Of a DNA stretch of 21,842 nucleotides, positions 1-9,098 are shown piece by piece. The notes under the pieces are model-generated. The model saw only the letters and a list, made by a program, of their open reading frames with translations, did no database searches and had not been told where the DNA came from. This DNA is from an uncultured Planctomycetia bacterium. GTDB taxonomy: Bacteria > Planctomycetota > UBA1135 > GCA-002686595. Made by a program: the position numbers and the translations under genes. The stretch is taken from contig CALKYE010000018.1 in assembly GCA_938003765.1 (NCBI GenBank), positions 1 through 21,842 on the forward strand. The letters are read 5' to 3'. Numbering within the stretch: the stretch's first letter is position 1; every line of letters starts with the position of its first letter.

Positions 1-3000
1 AGCGGCACGACCAAGAGCGTGAACGCGGTGCTGGCGAGGATGCCGAACACGAACGACCAGGCGAGCCCGGAGAAGATCGGGTCGAACACGATCACCCACG
101 CGCCCATCACGGCGGCGCCCGCGGTGAGCACGATCGGCCGCAAGCGCACGGCGCCGGCGTCGAGGCAGGCTTGCACGACGCTCTCGCCGCGCGCGACGTT
201 CTGCTCGATGAAATCGATCAGGATGATCGAGTTGCGCACGACGATGCCGGCCAGCGCGATGATCCCGATCATGCCGGTGGCGGTGAAGTAGATCGGGCTG
301 GCGAACTCGCCGACCGAGCCGCCCGCGACGAGGTTGAGCAGCCAGAAGCCGGGGAACACGCCGATCATGGTCAGCGGGATGGCGAGCATGATCAGCCCCG
401 AGAGCCCGAACGAGCGCGTCTGCGCGACGAGCAGCACGTAGATGCCCGCGAGCGCCGCGGCGAACGCCAGGCCCAGGTCGCGGAACACGTCGACGGTGAC
501 TTGCCACTCGCCTTCGCCTGCGAGCTCGACCTGGAAGCCCTCCGGCAGCGCTCGCTCGCGCAGGCTCGCCTGGAGCGCGAACACGGCGTCGACCGGACTC
601 GCTCCGACGGCTTCGCCGACGACGTACTGCACGTCGCGCAGGTCCTTGCGGAACAGCACGCCCTCCTCGGGTGCGCTGGCGCGCCGCACGAACTCGGCGA
701 GCGGAACTTGCGCGCCCAGCGCGCTCGGAGTGCGCAGGCGCAGCAGGTCGTCCTCGACCGAGCGCTCGGCCTGCGGCAACTCGACGCGCACGACGAGCGG
801 CGCGCGCTCGCCCTCGACGTGCAACACGCCCGCGTCTGCGCCGGACAGCGCGAGGCTGACCGTCTGCGCCACCTGCGCCGCGCTCACTCCGCGCATCGCG
901 GCGCGCTCGCGATCGACTTCGAGGCGCACGAACTCGCGCTCGCTCTCGAGGTAGGTGTCCACGTCGCGCACGAACGGGATCGCGCGCAGGCGGGACTCGA
1001 CCTCGCGCGTGACGGCGGCGAGCTGCTGCGGCGTCGCTTCGAGGGGTCCGTAGACCTCGGCCACGACGCCCGCGAGCACCGGCGGCCCGGGAGGAGGCTC
1101 GACGATCGCGATGCGCACGCCGTGCTCCGCCGCGATGCGCTCGAGGCCCGGACGCGCCGCGAGCACGATCTCGTGCGCCTGCCGACCGCGCTCGTGACGC
1201 GGCGTCAGGTTGACGCGCACGTCGCCGACGGTGCTGCCGCGCCGCAGGAAGTAGTGCCGCACCATGCCGTTGAAGTCGTGCGGCGAGGCGGCGCCGACGA
1301 ATGTGGCGACGTCGCTGGTCTCCTCGATCGCCAGCGCCTCGCGCGCCAGGGCGTGCACCGCGCGCGCGGTGTCCTCGAGTCGCGCGCCCTCGGGCGCGTC
1401 GACTACGACCTGGAACTCGCTCTTGTTGTCGAACGGCAACATCTTCAGCGGCACGTAGCCGAGCGCCGCGAGCGCCAGTGAGCCCACGAACGACAGCGCG
1501 ACGACGACGAGCAGCGCGCCGGCTCGCGCGCGACTCGCGAGGAACCAGCTCGCCACGCTGCGATAGCCGCGGATCACCCAGCCCTCGCGCTCTTCATGGT
1601 GTTGGCCCGCGTCGCGCTTGAGCAGGTGGTAGGTGGCCCAGGGAGTGATCGTGAAGGCCACGACCAGCGAGAGCAGCATCGCGACCGGCACGTTGAACGG
1701 CATCGGCCGCATGTACGGGCCCATCATTCCCGACACGAAGTACAGCGGCAGGAACGAGACGATCACCGCGAGCGTCGCGAGGATCACCGGCGGCCGCACC
1801 TCGTCGACGGCGAACAGCGTCGCTTCGCGCGGCGGCAGCTTGCCGAGCGAGAGGTGGCGGTGGATGTTCTCGACGTCGACGATCGGATCGTCGACCAAGA
1901 GGCCCAGCGCGAGGATCAACGCGAACAGCGTGACGCGGTTGATCGTGTAGCCGACCACGAGGTCCGCGAAGAGCGTCCCCGCGAGCGTGAGCGGCACGGC
2001 CAGCGCGACGATCAGCGCCGCGCGCCAGCCGAGACTCGCGCCGATGAGCACGACGATCGTCCCCACGGCGATGAGCAGATGCCCGACGAGCTCGTTGACC
2101 TTCTCGTTCGCGGTCTCGCCGTAGTTGCGCGTCACGCGCCAGCGCACTTCGACCGGCAGCAGCTCGCGCGCCAGCTCCTCGAAGCGCTCGAGCGCGCGCT
2201 CGGCGACCACCACCGCGTTCGAGCCCTTGCGCTTGGCGAGCGACAGCGTGACGGCCGGAAGCAGAGCTCCATCGATGTCCTGGTCGGTGACCGGCGATCC
2301 CAGTCCGCTCACGGCAGCGGACGGCCCGAGCGCCAAGTGCGTGTAGCGCGTCGGTTCGCCCGGACCGTCGAGCACCTCGGCCACGTCGCGCAGGAACACC
2401 GGCTTGCCGTCGCGCAGCGCGAGCACCACGGCGCCGAGTTCGTCGACCTCGCGCAGGAACGGCCCGACCTCGACGTTGCGCTCGGTCAGCGGGCCCTCGA
2501 GTGCGCCGGCGCGCAGGTTCTGGTTCGCGCCGCCGATCGCCTGCACGACGTCGAGCGCCGCGAGTCCGCGCGCCTCCAGCCGCACTCGGTCGAGCACGAC
2601 TCGCGCGACTCGCCGCTCGCCGCCGACGACTTCGACGCGCGCGACCTCGTCGACCGTCTGCAGCCGCGCGGCGATCTCGTCGGCGTAGCGCACGAGCTGA
2701 TCGCCGTGCTCTTGCGCCGAGAACAACGTCACCGCGAGGATCGGCACGTCGTCGATCTCGACCGGCTTGACCAGCCAACGCGCCACCTGCGGCGGCACGC
2801 GGTCGAGGTTCGACTGGATCTTGTTGTAGACGTTGACGAGCGCCTTCTCGCGGTCTTCGCCGACCTCGAAGCGCACCGTCACCATCGACTCACCCGCTCG
2901 CGTCATCGAGTAGACGTGCTCGACGCCGGGGATCTCCATCAGCAGCCGCTCGAGCGGTTCGGCGGCGAGCTTCTGCGTCTCTTGCGCGCTCGCGCCCGGC

Positions 3001-3194
3001 GCCTCGACGAACACGTCGATGAACGGGACGACGATCTGCGGATCCTCTTCGCGCGGCGTCGCGATCAGCGCGACTGCGCCCATGCCGACGCAGATCAGGA
3101 TCAAGAGCAGCGAGAAGTTGCTGCCCAGGAAGGCGTCGACGACGCGCGTCGTCCAGGACATCTCGATCCGAGCGTTGTCGTCTGCGCGGCTCAC
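1..3194 (-). CDS. RND-family efflux pump, inner-membrane permease subunit (3' end cut by window edge)
   Basis: Proton-driven RND (AcrB/HAE1-like) transporter that would pump substrates through the adaptor and TolC-like protein encoded just upstream. The reading frame stays open for 1064 codons to the window edge. The last residues match the usual final transmembrane region (F-D-P-I-F-S-G-L-A, then L-L-V-V-P), so only a few tens of residues should be missing. An N-terminal membrane segment is followed by the P-R-E-E-D-P-Q loop. The TM4 proton-relay motif V-D-D-P-I-V-D-V-E-N places the Asp pair at residues 435-436 (AcrB D407/D408). The TM10 position that is Lys940 in AcrB reads Arg (R987, in V-V-R-N-S-I-I-L-I-D-F). 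The start chosen is GTG at 3194, overlapping the adaptor stop as GTGA, with GAGGAAG 10 bases upstream. An in-frame ATG at 3161 is the alternative. Substrate cannot be deduced. Family call is secure. Confidence 0.93.
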   Translation of the reverse strand, partial: MSRADDNARIEMSWTTRVVDAFLGSNFSLLLILICVGMGAVALIATPREEDPQIVVPFIDVFVEAPGASAQETQKLAAEPLERLLMEIPGVEHVYSMTRAGESMVTVRFEVGEDREKALVNVYNKIQSNLDRVPPQVARWLVKPVEIDDVPILAVTLFSAQEHGDQLVRYADEIAARLQTVDEVARVEVVGGERRVARVVLDRVRLEARGLAALDVVQAIGGANQNLRAGALEGPLTERNVEVGPFLREVDELGAVVLALRDGKPVFLRDVAEVLDGPGEPTRYTHLALGPSAAVSGLGSPVTDQDIDGALLPAVTLSLAKRKGSNAVVVAERALERFEELARELLPVEVRWRVTRNYGETANEKVNELVGHLLIAVGTIVVLIGASLGWRAALIVALAVPLTLAGTLFADLVVGYTINRVTLFALILALGLLVDDPIVDVENIHRHLSLGKLPPREATLFAVDEVRPPVILATLAVIVSFLPLYFVSGMMGPYMRPMPFNVPVAMLLSLVVAFTITPWATYHLLKRDAGQHHEEREGWVIRGYRSVASWFLASRARAGALLVVVALSFVGSLALAALGYVPLKMLPFDNKSEFQVVVDAPEGARLEDTARAVHALAREALAIEETSDVATFVGAASPHDFNGMVRHYFLRRGSTVGDVRVNLTPRHERGRQAHEIVLAARPGLERIAAEHGVRIAIVEPPPGPPVLAGVVAEVYGPLEATPQQLAAVTREVESRLRAIPFVRDVDTYLESEREFVRLEVDRERAAMRGVSAAQVAQTVSLALSGADAGVLHVEGERAPLVVRVELPQAERSVEDDLLRLRTPSALGAQVPLAEFVRRASAPEEGVLFRKDLRDVQYVVGEAVGASPVDAVFALQASLRERALPEGFQVELAGEGEWQVTVDVFRDLGLAFAAALAGIYVLLVAQTRSFGLSGLIMLAIPLTMIGVFPGFWLLNLVAGGSVGEFASPIYFTATGMIGIIALAGIVVRNSIILIDFIEQNVARGESVVQACLDAGAVRLRPIVLTAGAAVMGAWVIVFDPIFSGLAWSFVFGILASTAFTLLVVP

Positions 3195-4243
3195 GGCAGC
3201 AGCACTTCCTCGCCCTCGCGAAGGCCGCTGAGCACTTCGACGAAGGCGCCGTGGCGCTTGCCGGTGCGCACGAGCGCGGTTTGCACGCGACCGCGCTCGA
3301 GCACGCGCACGCGCTCGATCTGCCCCACGCGCTGGATGGCGGCGGCGGGCGCGAGCAACGCGGGACGCGAGCCGAGCTCGAGCGTCAAGCGCGCGAGTTG
3401 GCCGGGCCGCAACCCGCTGGAGTCGTCGAGTTCGATGTGCAGCGTGACCGAGCCGGTGGCGCTGTCCGATGCGGGCAGAACGCGCGTCACCGTCCCGCTG
3501 CGCGCCGCGTCGGAGTCGAACTGCAGCTCGCAGCGCGAACCGACGCGCAACTCCGCGGACTGCGACTGCGGTACGGCGACGCTCACGCGCACTTCGCCCT
3601 CGCGGAACAGCGTGACGAGCGGCGCGCCGGGGAGCGCGAGTTGACCGGGCTCGACGTGGCGTGCGAGCACGTGCCCCGCGAACGGAGCGCGCAGCTCGAA
3701 CCAGCTCAGCGCCGTCTGGGCTTCCACGACGCCCTGAGCCGCCCGCTCGAGCGTCGCCTGCGCGCCCTGTTGCGCGGCTCGCGCGCTCTCCCAGTCCTGT
3801 TCCGTCGCGGCGGCGCCGCGTCGCAAGCGTTCGACGCGCTCGAACGCGAGCTGCGCCGCCGTCGCCTGCGCTTCAGCGGCCTCTCGAGCGGCCTGCGCCT
3901 GCGCCAGTCGCGCGCGCGCGTCGCGGTCGTCGAAGCGCACGAGCACTTCACCCAGCTCAACGGCCTGCCCTTCGCGCACCGCGACCTCGAGCACGCTCGC
4001 CATCACGCGCGCGGCGAGCGGCGCCGCGTCGAGCGCTTCGACGAAGCCGGGCTGCACCTGTGTGCGCGGCGTGTCGTGCAGCTCGACTCGCGCGGTGCGC
4101 TGTCCGGGCGTCGGCGCCGGCAGTGGGGGGACCATCGCCGTCACGTGCTCGGGCCGCAGGATCAGTCCCTGGAACCACAGCAGTGCGAGGACCAGCGCTG
4201 CGAACAGCGTCGCCACCAACAAACGGTTCGCCACCGGCTTCAT
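3191..4243 (-). CDS. RND efflux periplasmic adaptor (membrane fusion protein, HlyD/AcrA type)
   Basis: Periplasmic adaptor of 350 residues that links the RND pump to the TolC-like channel. Residues about 8-28 form an uncleaved membrane anchor or signal segment without a lipobox Cys. The first half of the split biotinyl-lipoyl domain lies around residues 78-104 (V-L-E-V-A-V-R-E-G-Q-A-V). An Ala/Arg/Glu-rich alpha-hairpin coiled coil spans about 108-178. The second lipoyl half holds the hallmark L-R-A-P-F-A-G-H-V near 184-192, followed by a beta-barrel and a membrane-proximal domain ending in L-R-E-G-E-E-V-L-L-P. Its ATG overlaps the upstream tolC-like stop by four bases (ATGA), with a strong GGAGG 7 bases upstream. 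Its own stop overlaps the pump's GTG. The coupling implies one polycistronic message. No metal-binding motif typical of CusB is visible, so a metal substrate is not indicated. Confidence 0.94.
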   Translation of the reverse strand: MKPVANRLLVATLFAALVLALLWFQGLILRPEHVTAMVPPLPAPTPGQRTARVELHDTPRTQVQPGFVEALDAAPLAARVMASVLEVAVREGQAVELGEVLVRFDDRDARARLAQAQAAREAAEAQATAAQLAFERVERLRRGAAATEQDWESARAAQQGAQATLERAAQGVVEAQTALSWFELRAPFAGHVLARHVEPGQLALPGAPLVTLFREGEVRVSVAVPQSQSAELRVGSRCELQFDSDAARSGTVTRVLPASDSATGSVTLHIELDDSSGLRPGQLARLTLELGSRPALLAPAAAIQRVGQIERVRVLERGRVQTALVRTGKRHGAFVEVLSGLREGEEVLLP

Positions 4244-5703
4244 TGCACGCCTCCGATCGCAGCCACCAATCGCGCGCGCGCCAACTGCACGCCAGCGCTC
4301 GCGGCGACGCCGCGCACCTTGGCGAGGTTCAGCGCGTCCTGGGCCTCGAGCACATCCGTCACCGTCGCGCCGCCCGCGTCCTGCGCGAGCGAGAGCACGC
4401 GGAACGCCTCTTCAGCGGCCTGAATTGCGCTCTGCGCCAACGCGAGCGACTGCCGCGCGGCAGCCTCCTCCGCCCACGCGTCGCGCACCTCGCGTTCGAT
4501 CTCGAGTTCGAGCGAGCGCAGCTCGAGCGCGGCGACACGCTCCTGCGCTCGCGCGCCTTCGATGCGCGGCCCGGTGCGCGCCGAGAGGGGCACGCGCAGT
4601 CCGACGCCGACGAGGTACTTGTCGAGGTCGCTGTCCAGCCGCAGGTCCTGGTCGTCGAAGGCGTAGGACGCGAACAGGCCCAGGCTCGGCAAGCGCTCGG
4701 CCTCGCGCGCGGAGCTGGCGAGTTCGGCCGTTCGCACTCGGTGCGCGAGGGCCGTGAGGTCCGCGCGCTCGCGTCGAGCGCGTTCGAGCAGTGCGCCCAG
4801 CTCGGATTCGAGCTCCGCGCCAACCTCGACGGGCGCCGAGTCGACGCGCAGCAGCTCTTCGGCGCGCACGTCCATCAGCGCGGCCAGCGCGTTGCGTGCG
4901 CGCGCCACGGAGAACTGCGCCCGCGCAGCTTCGTCGCGCGACGCCGCCACGCGCACTTCGAACCGCAGCACGTCGGCCTGCAGCGCGGCGCCTTCGCGAG
5001 CCCGCACGCGTGTCTGCTCCAAGCGCTGCTCGACGGCCGCGATGCTCTCTCGCGCGACCCGCTCCAGCTCGAGGGCCGCTCGCAACGCCAGCCACGACTG
5101 CACGCCGGCGTTGAGCAGCCTGCGCTCGATCGCTTCGCTCTGCGCGCGCGCCGCCAGCTCACCTTCGCGCGCCGCAGCGTGCGCCTGCGAACGCCCCGGC
5201 GCGAACAGCGGCCAGTCGAGGCGCACCTGCTCGCGCCAGTTGCGCGTGCTGCCCGGCGTCGGATCGAACGCGGGTCCGAGCGAGAGTCGCTCCTGGTTGA
5301 GCAGCAGCGCGAACGCCTGCGCGGGATCGTCCGTCGCCACGAAGTCGACCTGCAGCGACAACTCGGGCGCGTAGCTCGCGCGCGCCTCGCGCACGGCCGC
5401 ACGCGCCTGATCGATGCGAGCCAGCGCCTGCCCGAGCGTCGGCGAGCCGCTGGCGATGCGCTCGAGCACTTCGCTGAGCCGCCACGGCTGGTCCGCGACG
5501 CGCTGCGGATCCGCGGGCGCGCTCGCGTCGTGCGCCGGAGCGCGCGTCGTTCGTGCGATCGACGGACGCGGGCCCGTCGAACCTCGCGCTGCCGCGTCGG
5601 TCGCGCAGCTCGGGGCCAGCACCAGCGCCGCGACCAGAACCGCTGCGCGCGCGCGGCGTCGATTGCGCTGTTTGCGCGCTCCCTGGTTCGTCGGTGCGCC
5701 CAT
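4240..5703 (-). CDS. TolC-family outer-membrane efflux factor
   Basis: Outer-membrane channel component of 487 residues, a usual size for the family. The N-terminus is basic (residues 9-19), then hydrophobic (20-31), and ends L-A-P-S-C33. This is an acceptable though not ideal lipobox, so it is probably a lipoprotein like OprM/NodT. The rest is two copies of the long-helix OEP repeat, rich in Ala, Arg, Glu and Leu. S-P-T-L-G-Q-A-L-A-R-I-D-Q-A-R-A-A-V and the Y-A-P-E-L-S-L stretch are typical of the first repeat, and the L-P-S-L-G-L-F-A-S-Y motif of the second. It is first in the efflux operon and overlaps the adaptor start by four bases. No Shine-Dalgarno is evident before the ATG, unlike the downstream genes. 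No regulator gene lies next to it. Confidence 0.92.
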   Translation of the reverse strand: MGAPTNQGARKQRNRRRARAAVLVAALVLAPSCATDAAARGSTGPRPSIARTTRAPAHDASAPADPQRVADQPWRLSEVLERIASGSPTLGQALARIDQARAAVREARASYAPELSLQVDFVATDDPAQAFALLLNQERLSLGPAFDPTPGSTRNWREQVRLDWPLFAPGRSQAHAAAREGELAARAQSEAIERRLLNAGVQSWLALRAALELERVARESIAAVEQRLEQTRVRAREGAALQADVLRFEVRVAASRDEAARAQFSVARARNALAALMDVRAEELLRVDSAPVEVGAELESELGALLERARRERADLTALAHRVRTAELASSAREAERLPSLGLFASYAFDDQDLRLDSDLDKYLVGVGLRVPLSARTGPRIEGARAQERVAALELRSLELEIEREVRDAWAEEAAARQSLALAQSAIQAAEEAFRVLSLAQDAGGATVTDVLEAQDALNLAKVRGVAASAGVQLARARLVAAIGGVQ

Positions 5704-5903
5704 CGACGCACACGCTCGGCCTTTTGTCGGTCGCGGTCAGGTAGTCGAGTGGCCCACGCGGGCGCGAACTTCGGCCCGCTTACAGCCTGTCAACGATCTG
5801 GCCGTTCTGTCCCTGCCCGTGCGCGAGCGTGGACTCGCATCTGGCGCGGGCGTCCGACCTGAGCCGTTCGTCCACGCCAGGCGCCGCACGGCTCGGAAAC
5901 GAC

Positions 5904-5936
5904 GCGAGCGGCCTGCGCGATTCGCAGGCCGCTCGC
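5904..5936 (-). terminator. Perfect 14-bp hairpin downstream of the Ig-like lipoprotein gene
   Basis: Arms 5904-5917 and 5923-5936 are exact reverse complements around a five-base loop. The hairpin begins 25 bases after the stop of the minus-strand gene ending at 5962 and lies before the efflux operon. No long U tract follows on the minus strand, only GTTTCC some bases on. It is terminator-like, but it could instead stabilise the 3' end of the message. The remaining sequence up to 5703 must hold the efflux-operon promoter, but I see no clear -10/-35 pair or operator. Confidence 0.6.
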
Positions 5937-5961
5937 TCTGAGATCGCGCGTCGCGCTCGGC

Positions 5962-8900
5962 TCAGCGCCGATACGCGATCGCCAGCGTGTCGAGCGCGCC
6001 AGCTTCGCCGCTGACGGCGTCGGAGACGAACGACACGCGCGCCTGGACGTAGCGCGCACCATCGAGGTCCGTGGTGCTCGACTTCCAGGTGGCGTCGCTG
6101 CTGGAGGGGTGGAACTGCGGAGTGAACAGCAGGTTCGCCGGGAGCGAGGACTGTGCGAGCTGCGCCGCGGTGAGCGCGTCGCCGTAGGAGTCGTACGCGT
6201 TCGGATTGCGCCAGCCCTCAGCGCTCGTGGCGCTGATCGTGTTCGCGCCGCGGTACGCCGCGATGACCTGCACTCCGGACGGGAGCGAGGTCTCGAACTC
6301 GAGCAGCGCCGGTTCGAACTGCGGCGCAGCGCCCTGCACCGCGAGCCAGCGCGTGTGGAAGCGCGAGATGCGCACCACGAAGTCCGCCTGACCCTGGTGC
6401 ACGACGTTGTCGCCTGGGGGGCTGGGGAAGCCGTTGGAGTTGAAGCTGCCCGTGGCCGTGGGCGAGTTGTCGGGGTCGACGATCGTGACCGCGCCCGTGG
6501 ACGCGTTCACGCCGCCGGTCGACTGCGCGCGGAAGTACGGCCGCGCGGACGAGTTGATCGCGATCGAGATCGCGAAGCTGTTGAGTCCGCTCGCCTGCGG
6601 CGACGGGTACGTGCGGATCTCCGTCAGCAACGGCAAGCCGATGGTCGGGACCTTGCCCGTGGCGTAGAAGCCCTTGGTCACCGCGTTGCCGCCGAGCACC
6701 TGGACTTCGCGCAGCAGCGGCGCGCCCGTGCTGTTCGGACCGCCCACGAGCTGCTTCGACGTGTCGCGCCAGGTCCAGTAGGTGTACTGACTCGGGGCGA
6801 CTCCGCGGTTGAGCGGCCACGGCGCGATCGGGAGCCCCGAGGTGCTCGTGATCACATCGGCGGGGTTCACGGTGTAGCCCGCCGACTTGTCGTGCACGAC
6901 CGTCAGGGGATCGATCGCGCTGCTGTCGTGGTTGCCGGCGAACGAGAGCCCAAGACCCGAGAGCGGAAACTGCGGCAGGAGGCCGGTGTCGAGCGCTTCG
7001 TCCGGCAGGCGCAGCGAGTGCGCCAGTGACATCTGGAACTGCGGGTAGTTGTCGGCGCTCACCGCTCCCGACGGTTGCCACCACAGACCTTCGACGTCGA
7101 GGTTGTGCAGCATTTCGTCGCGCAGGCCCATGCCCATGTCGGCGTAGCGCCACAAGCTCATCGTGCGCGAGCCGTAGGGCGAGAGCGGGCCGCGGACGCC
7201 CGCGGGCAGCTGCGCCATCGCGCCCACCAGCGGCTGCGTGGGATCGACGTTCACTGAGAAGCGCGTCACCGCCCGCGGACGGAGCACGTCGGCGGCGAAG
7301 TCGAACAGCACCTGTCCGCGCAATTCGCCTCGACCGTCACCGTCTTCGTCGACCGCGTCGAAGCGCAGTGAGACGCCGCCGGTCTCGAGCGTCGCCTGTC
7401 CAGCGGCCAGCTTGAACTCGATCGGCGGCGGATCGTCGGCCAGCGCGTTGCCGGCGAGGTCCGTGATGCGCGCGCCGTCGAGGTCGACGCGGTAGAGCTC
7501 TTCCTGACCTTGCACGTGCGACAGCGGCAATTGCGGCTGGAAGGTGAACCCGCGCAGGTCCGCGTCGGCGAACACTTGGCCGACGACCCAGGTCTCCAGC
7601 GCCGGCGCGCCGTTGCGCTCGATGCGGAACGAGTCGAAGGGACGCAGCGACTGCGGCTCCATCGGCTCGTTGAAGCGCACGCGGATCGAGGCGTTCGCCG
7701 AGACTTCCGTCGCGAGCGGTCCGCCGGCTGCGGGCGAGAACTCGAGCGCGCAGGCGAGGTTCTGACCCAGCCAGGTGGTCCACGGCGCCGTGTAGGTCGC
7801 AGAGCCGCGCGAGAACGTCGCGGGCGAGCCCTGCAGCACCTTCACGCGCGCGAAGGTCGGCGTGGCGCTCAACACTTCGGCCACGTGTCCGGCCGTGGTG
7901 ATGACGTCGCCCGGACGGCGGCGCAGCGCGCAGCCCGGCTCGTTGAAGCGCACGAGCACGTCGAACTCATCGGGCGGCGCGCCCGCGGGTTGCGTGACCC
8001 GCGTCAGCGTGCAGCCCACGTCCAGCACAAGGCGCGGCGGCGTGGTGTCCGCCATGAAGCCTGCGAACGGGTCTCCGGTCGCGCCGCTCTGTCCGCCGGA
8101 GCGGAACGCGCGCACGACGTCGCCCGCATCGCTGCTTCCGCTCGAGCGCGTCGAGAGCGTCGCGCCGACGAGGTTGCTCACGGCAGCCTCAGCTCCTCGG
8201 GCTTCGCTCTTCAGGCGCAGGCCGATGTTGGCGCGCGCGGTCGTGCTCGCAGCGGGCAGGCCCGCACGCGAGGCGTCGGCGCGCGGATCGACCAGCACGC
8301 GCGTCGAGTGGAACACGCCATCGACCAGTCCGCCGTGGCTCGGCGCGGCCCACACTCGCGCCGCGAGAGCGTGGTCGAGCTCGTCGCCGCCCACGAGCGC
8401 GACGCTGGCGCGGTGGATGCTCTGCGCGTCGAGCAGGTCGTCGAAGTCGAGCGCGATCACCGCGTTGCGCGGCACGCGGCTGAACGGCGGGAGTTCGTCG
8501 GGCGCGAAGCTGCGGTCCTCGATGACTCCGCACTGAGCCTGGACGAACGCGAGCGCCGAGGCGAAACGCTCCGAGCCGAAGGCATGGCGAATGGTGAGTT
8601 GCTCAGCGCCGTTCACCAGGCTGGAGCTGAGTTCGCACTCGTCGGCTGCCGCGCCGAGTTCCTCGCCAATCAATACGTCTCGAAGGCGCAGCGTGCGCGC
8701 GCCCGTGGCCTCGTCCAAGTCGTAGACGTCCACGAGTCGGCCCCACTTCGTCGCCAGGAGTTGCAACGAAGTCGAGCGACCTTCGCGGTGCTGCGTTGCG
8801 ACGAACAGCGCGCCGCTCGCCGGATCGACGAGCAATCCGTTCGCGCCACCCGGCGCAGCTCGAGCGCCTGCGCCGACGTCGTGTTCGGTCTGCGCCTGCC

Positions 8901-8991
8901 AGGTCTCGGGCTCGCAGCCGCTGACTAGGATTCCCAGGAGGGCTGCCGTGTAGACCGACCACCCTCGATTGCACATCTGCACAAGCCGCAT
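5962..8991 (-). CDS. Large lipoprotein with Ig-like (Big_5-type) domains
   Basis: Predicted exported lipoprotein of 1009 residues. The N-terminus has a hydrophobic stretch (about 12-22) and a canonical lipobox L-V-S-G-C26. Later segments look like Big_5 bacterial Ig-like domains: V-P-R-N-A-V-I-A-L-D-F near 173-183, a T-P-P-R-L-V-L-D segment with V-R-F-N-E-P-G around 315-360, and I-R-V-R-F-N-E-P-M near 430. The last is followed by I-T-D-L-A-G-N-A-L, the usual end of such a domain. An acidic D-E-D-G-D-G turn could bind calcium. The C-terminal half (Tyr/Trp/Ser/Asn-rich) matches nothing I recognise. The start is ATG at 8991 because GGAGGA lies 9 bases upstream and the signal peptide follows directly. 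A longer frame to 9039 would translate the Shine-Dalgarno. It is a stand-alone gene ended by the 5904 hairpin. A structural or surface role is inference only. Confidence 0.85.
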   Translation of the reverse strand: MRLVQMCNRGWSVYTAALLGILVSGCEPETWQAQTEHDVGAGARAAPGGANGLLVDPASGALFVATQHREGRSTSLQLLATKWGRLVDVYDLDEATGARTLRLRDVLIGEELGAAADECELSSSLVNGAEQLTIRHAFGSERFASALAFVQAQCGVIEDRSFAPDELPPFSRVPRNAVIALDFDDLLDAQSIHRASVALVGGDELDHALAARVWAAPSHGGLVDGVFHSTRVLVDPRADASRAGLPAASTTARANIGLRLKSEARGAEAAVSNLVGATLSTRSSGSSDAGDVVRAFRSGGQSGATGDPFAGFMADTTPPRLVLDVGCTLTRVTQPAGAPPDEFDVLVRFNEPGCALRRRPGDVITTAGHVAEVLSATPTFARVKVLQGSPATFSRGSATYTAPWTTWLGQNLACALEFSPAAGGPLATEVSANASIRVRFNEPMEPQSLRPFDSFRIERNGAPALETWVVGQVFADADLRGFTFQPQLPLSHVQGQEELYRVDLDGARITDLAGNALADDPPPIEFKLAAGQATLETGGVSLRFDAVDEDGDGRGELRGQVLFDFAADVLRPRAVTRFSVNVDPTQPLVGAMAQLPAGVRGPLSPYGSRTMSLWRYADMGMGLRDEMLHNLDVEGLWWQPSGAVSADNYPQFQMSLAHSLRLPDEALDTGLLPQFPLSGLGLSFAGNHDSSAIDPLTVVHDKSAGYTVNPADVITSTSGLPIAPWPLNRGVAPSQYTYWTWRDTSKQLVGGPNSTGAPLLREVQVLGGNAVTKGFYATGKVPTIGLPLLTEIRTYPSPQASGLNSFAISIAINSSARPYFRAQSTGGVNASTGAVTIVDPDNSPTATGSFNSNGFPSPPGDNVVHQGQADFVVRISRFHTRWLAVQGAAPQFEPALLEFETSLPSGVQVIAAYRGANTISATSAEGWRNPNAYDSYGDALTAAQLAQSSLPANLLFTPQFHPSSSDATWKSSTTDLDGARYVQARVSFVSDAVSGEAGALDTLAIAYRR

Positions 8992-8994
8992 AAA

Positions 8995-9015
8995 CGAGTT
9001 TCCTCCGTGAACTCG
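8995..9015 (-). promoter_or_regulatory. Shine-Dalgarno displayed in the loop of a small hairpin
   Basis: On the minus strand CGAGTT (9015-9010) and AACTCG (9000-8995) form a 6-bp stem. Its nine-base loop contains the GGAGGA ribosome-binding site for the ATG at 8991. The site decides the start of the lipoprotein gene. Whether the hairpin folds or regulates translation cannot be judged from sequence alone. Confidence 0.4.
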
Positions 9016-9098
9016 GCAGTCCGCCAACGCCGAGATCAAACGTCGCTCTGCCGCGACTGCGGGGAACTAGTGAGCGCGCGACGCTCGGATACGCCGAC

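Noticed and set aside
1596..3644. Very long plus-strand open frame (over 600 codons) opposite the efflux genes
   Set aside because: It is antisense to the RND pump and adaptor, has Arg/His/Asp-rich sequence with no motif, and is explained by the GC-skewed third positions of the real genes.
3661..5862. Plus-strand open frame of over 700 codons opposite the adaptor and TolC-like genes
   Set aside because: Arg/Ala/Ser-rich antisense shadow; the minus-strand genes have clear family motifs and coupled starts.
7510..8928. Plus-strand frame of about 470 codons opposite the Ig-like lipoprotein
   Set aside because: Shadow of the real gene; composition is Arg/Glu/His-rich without motifs.
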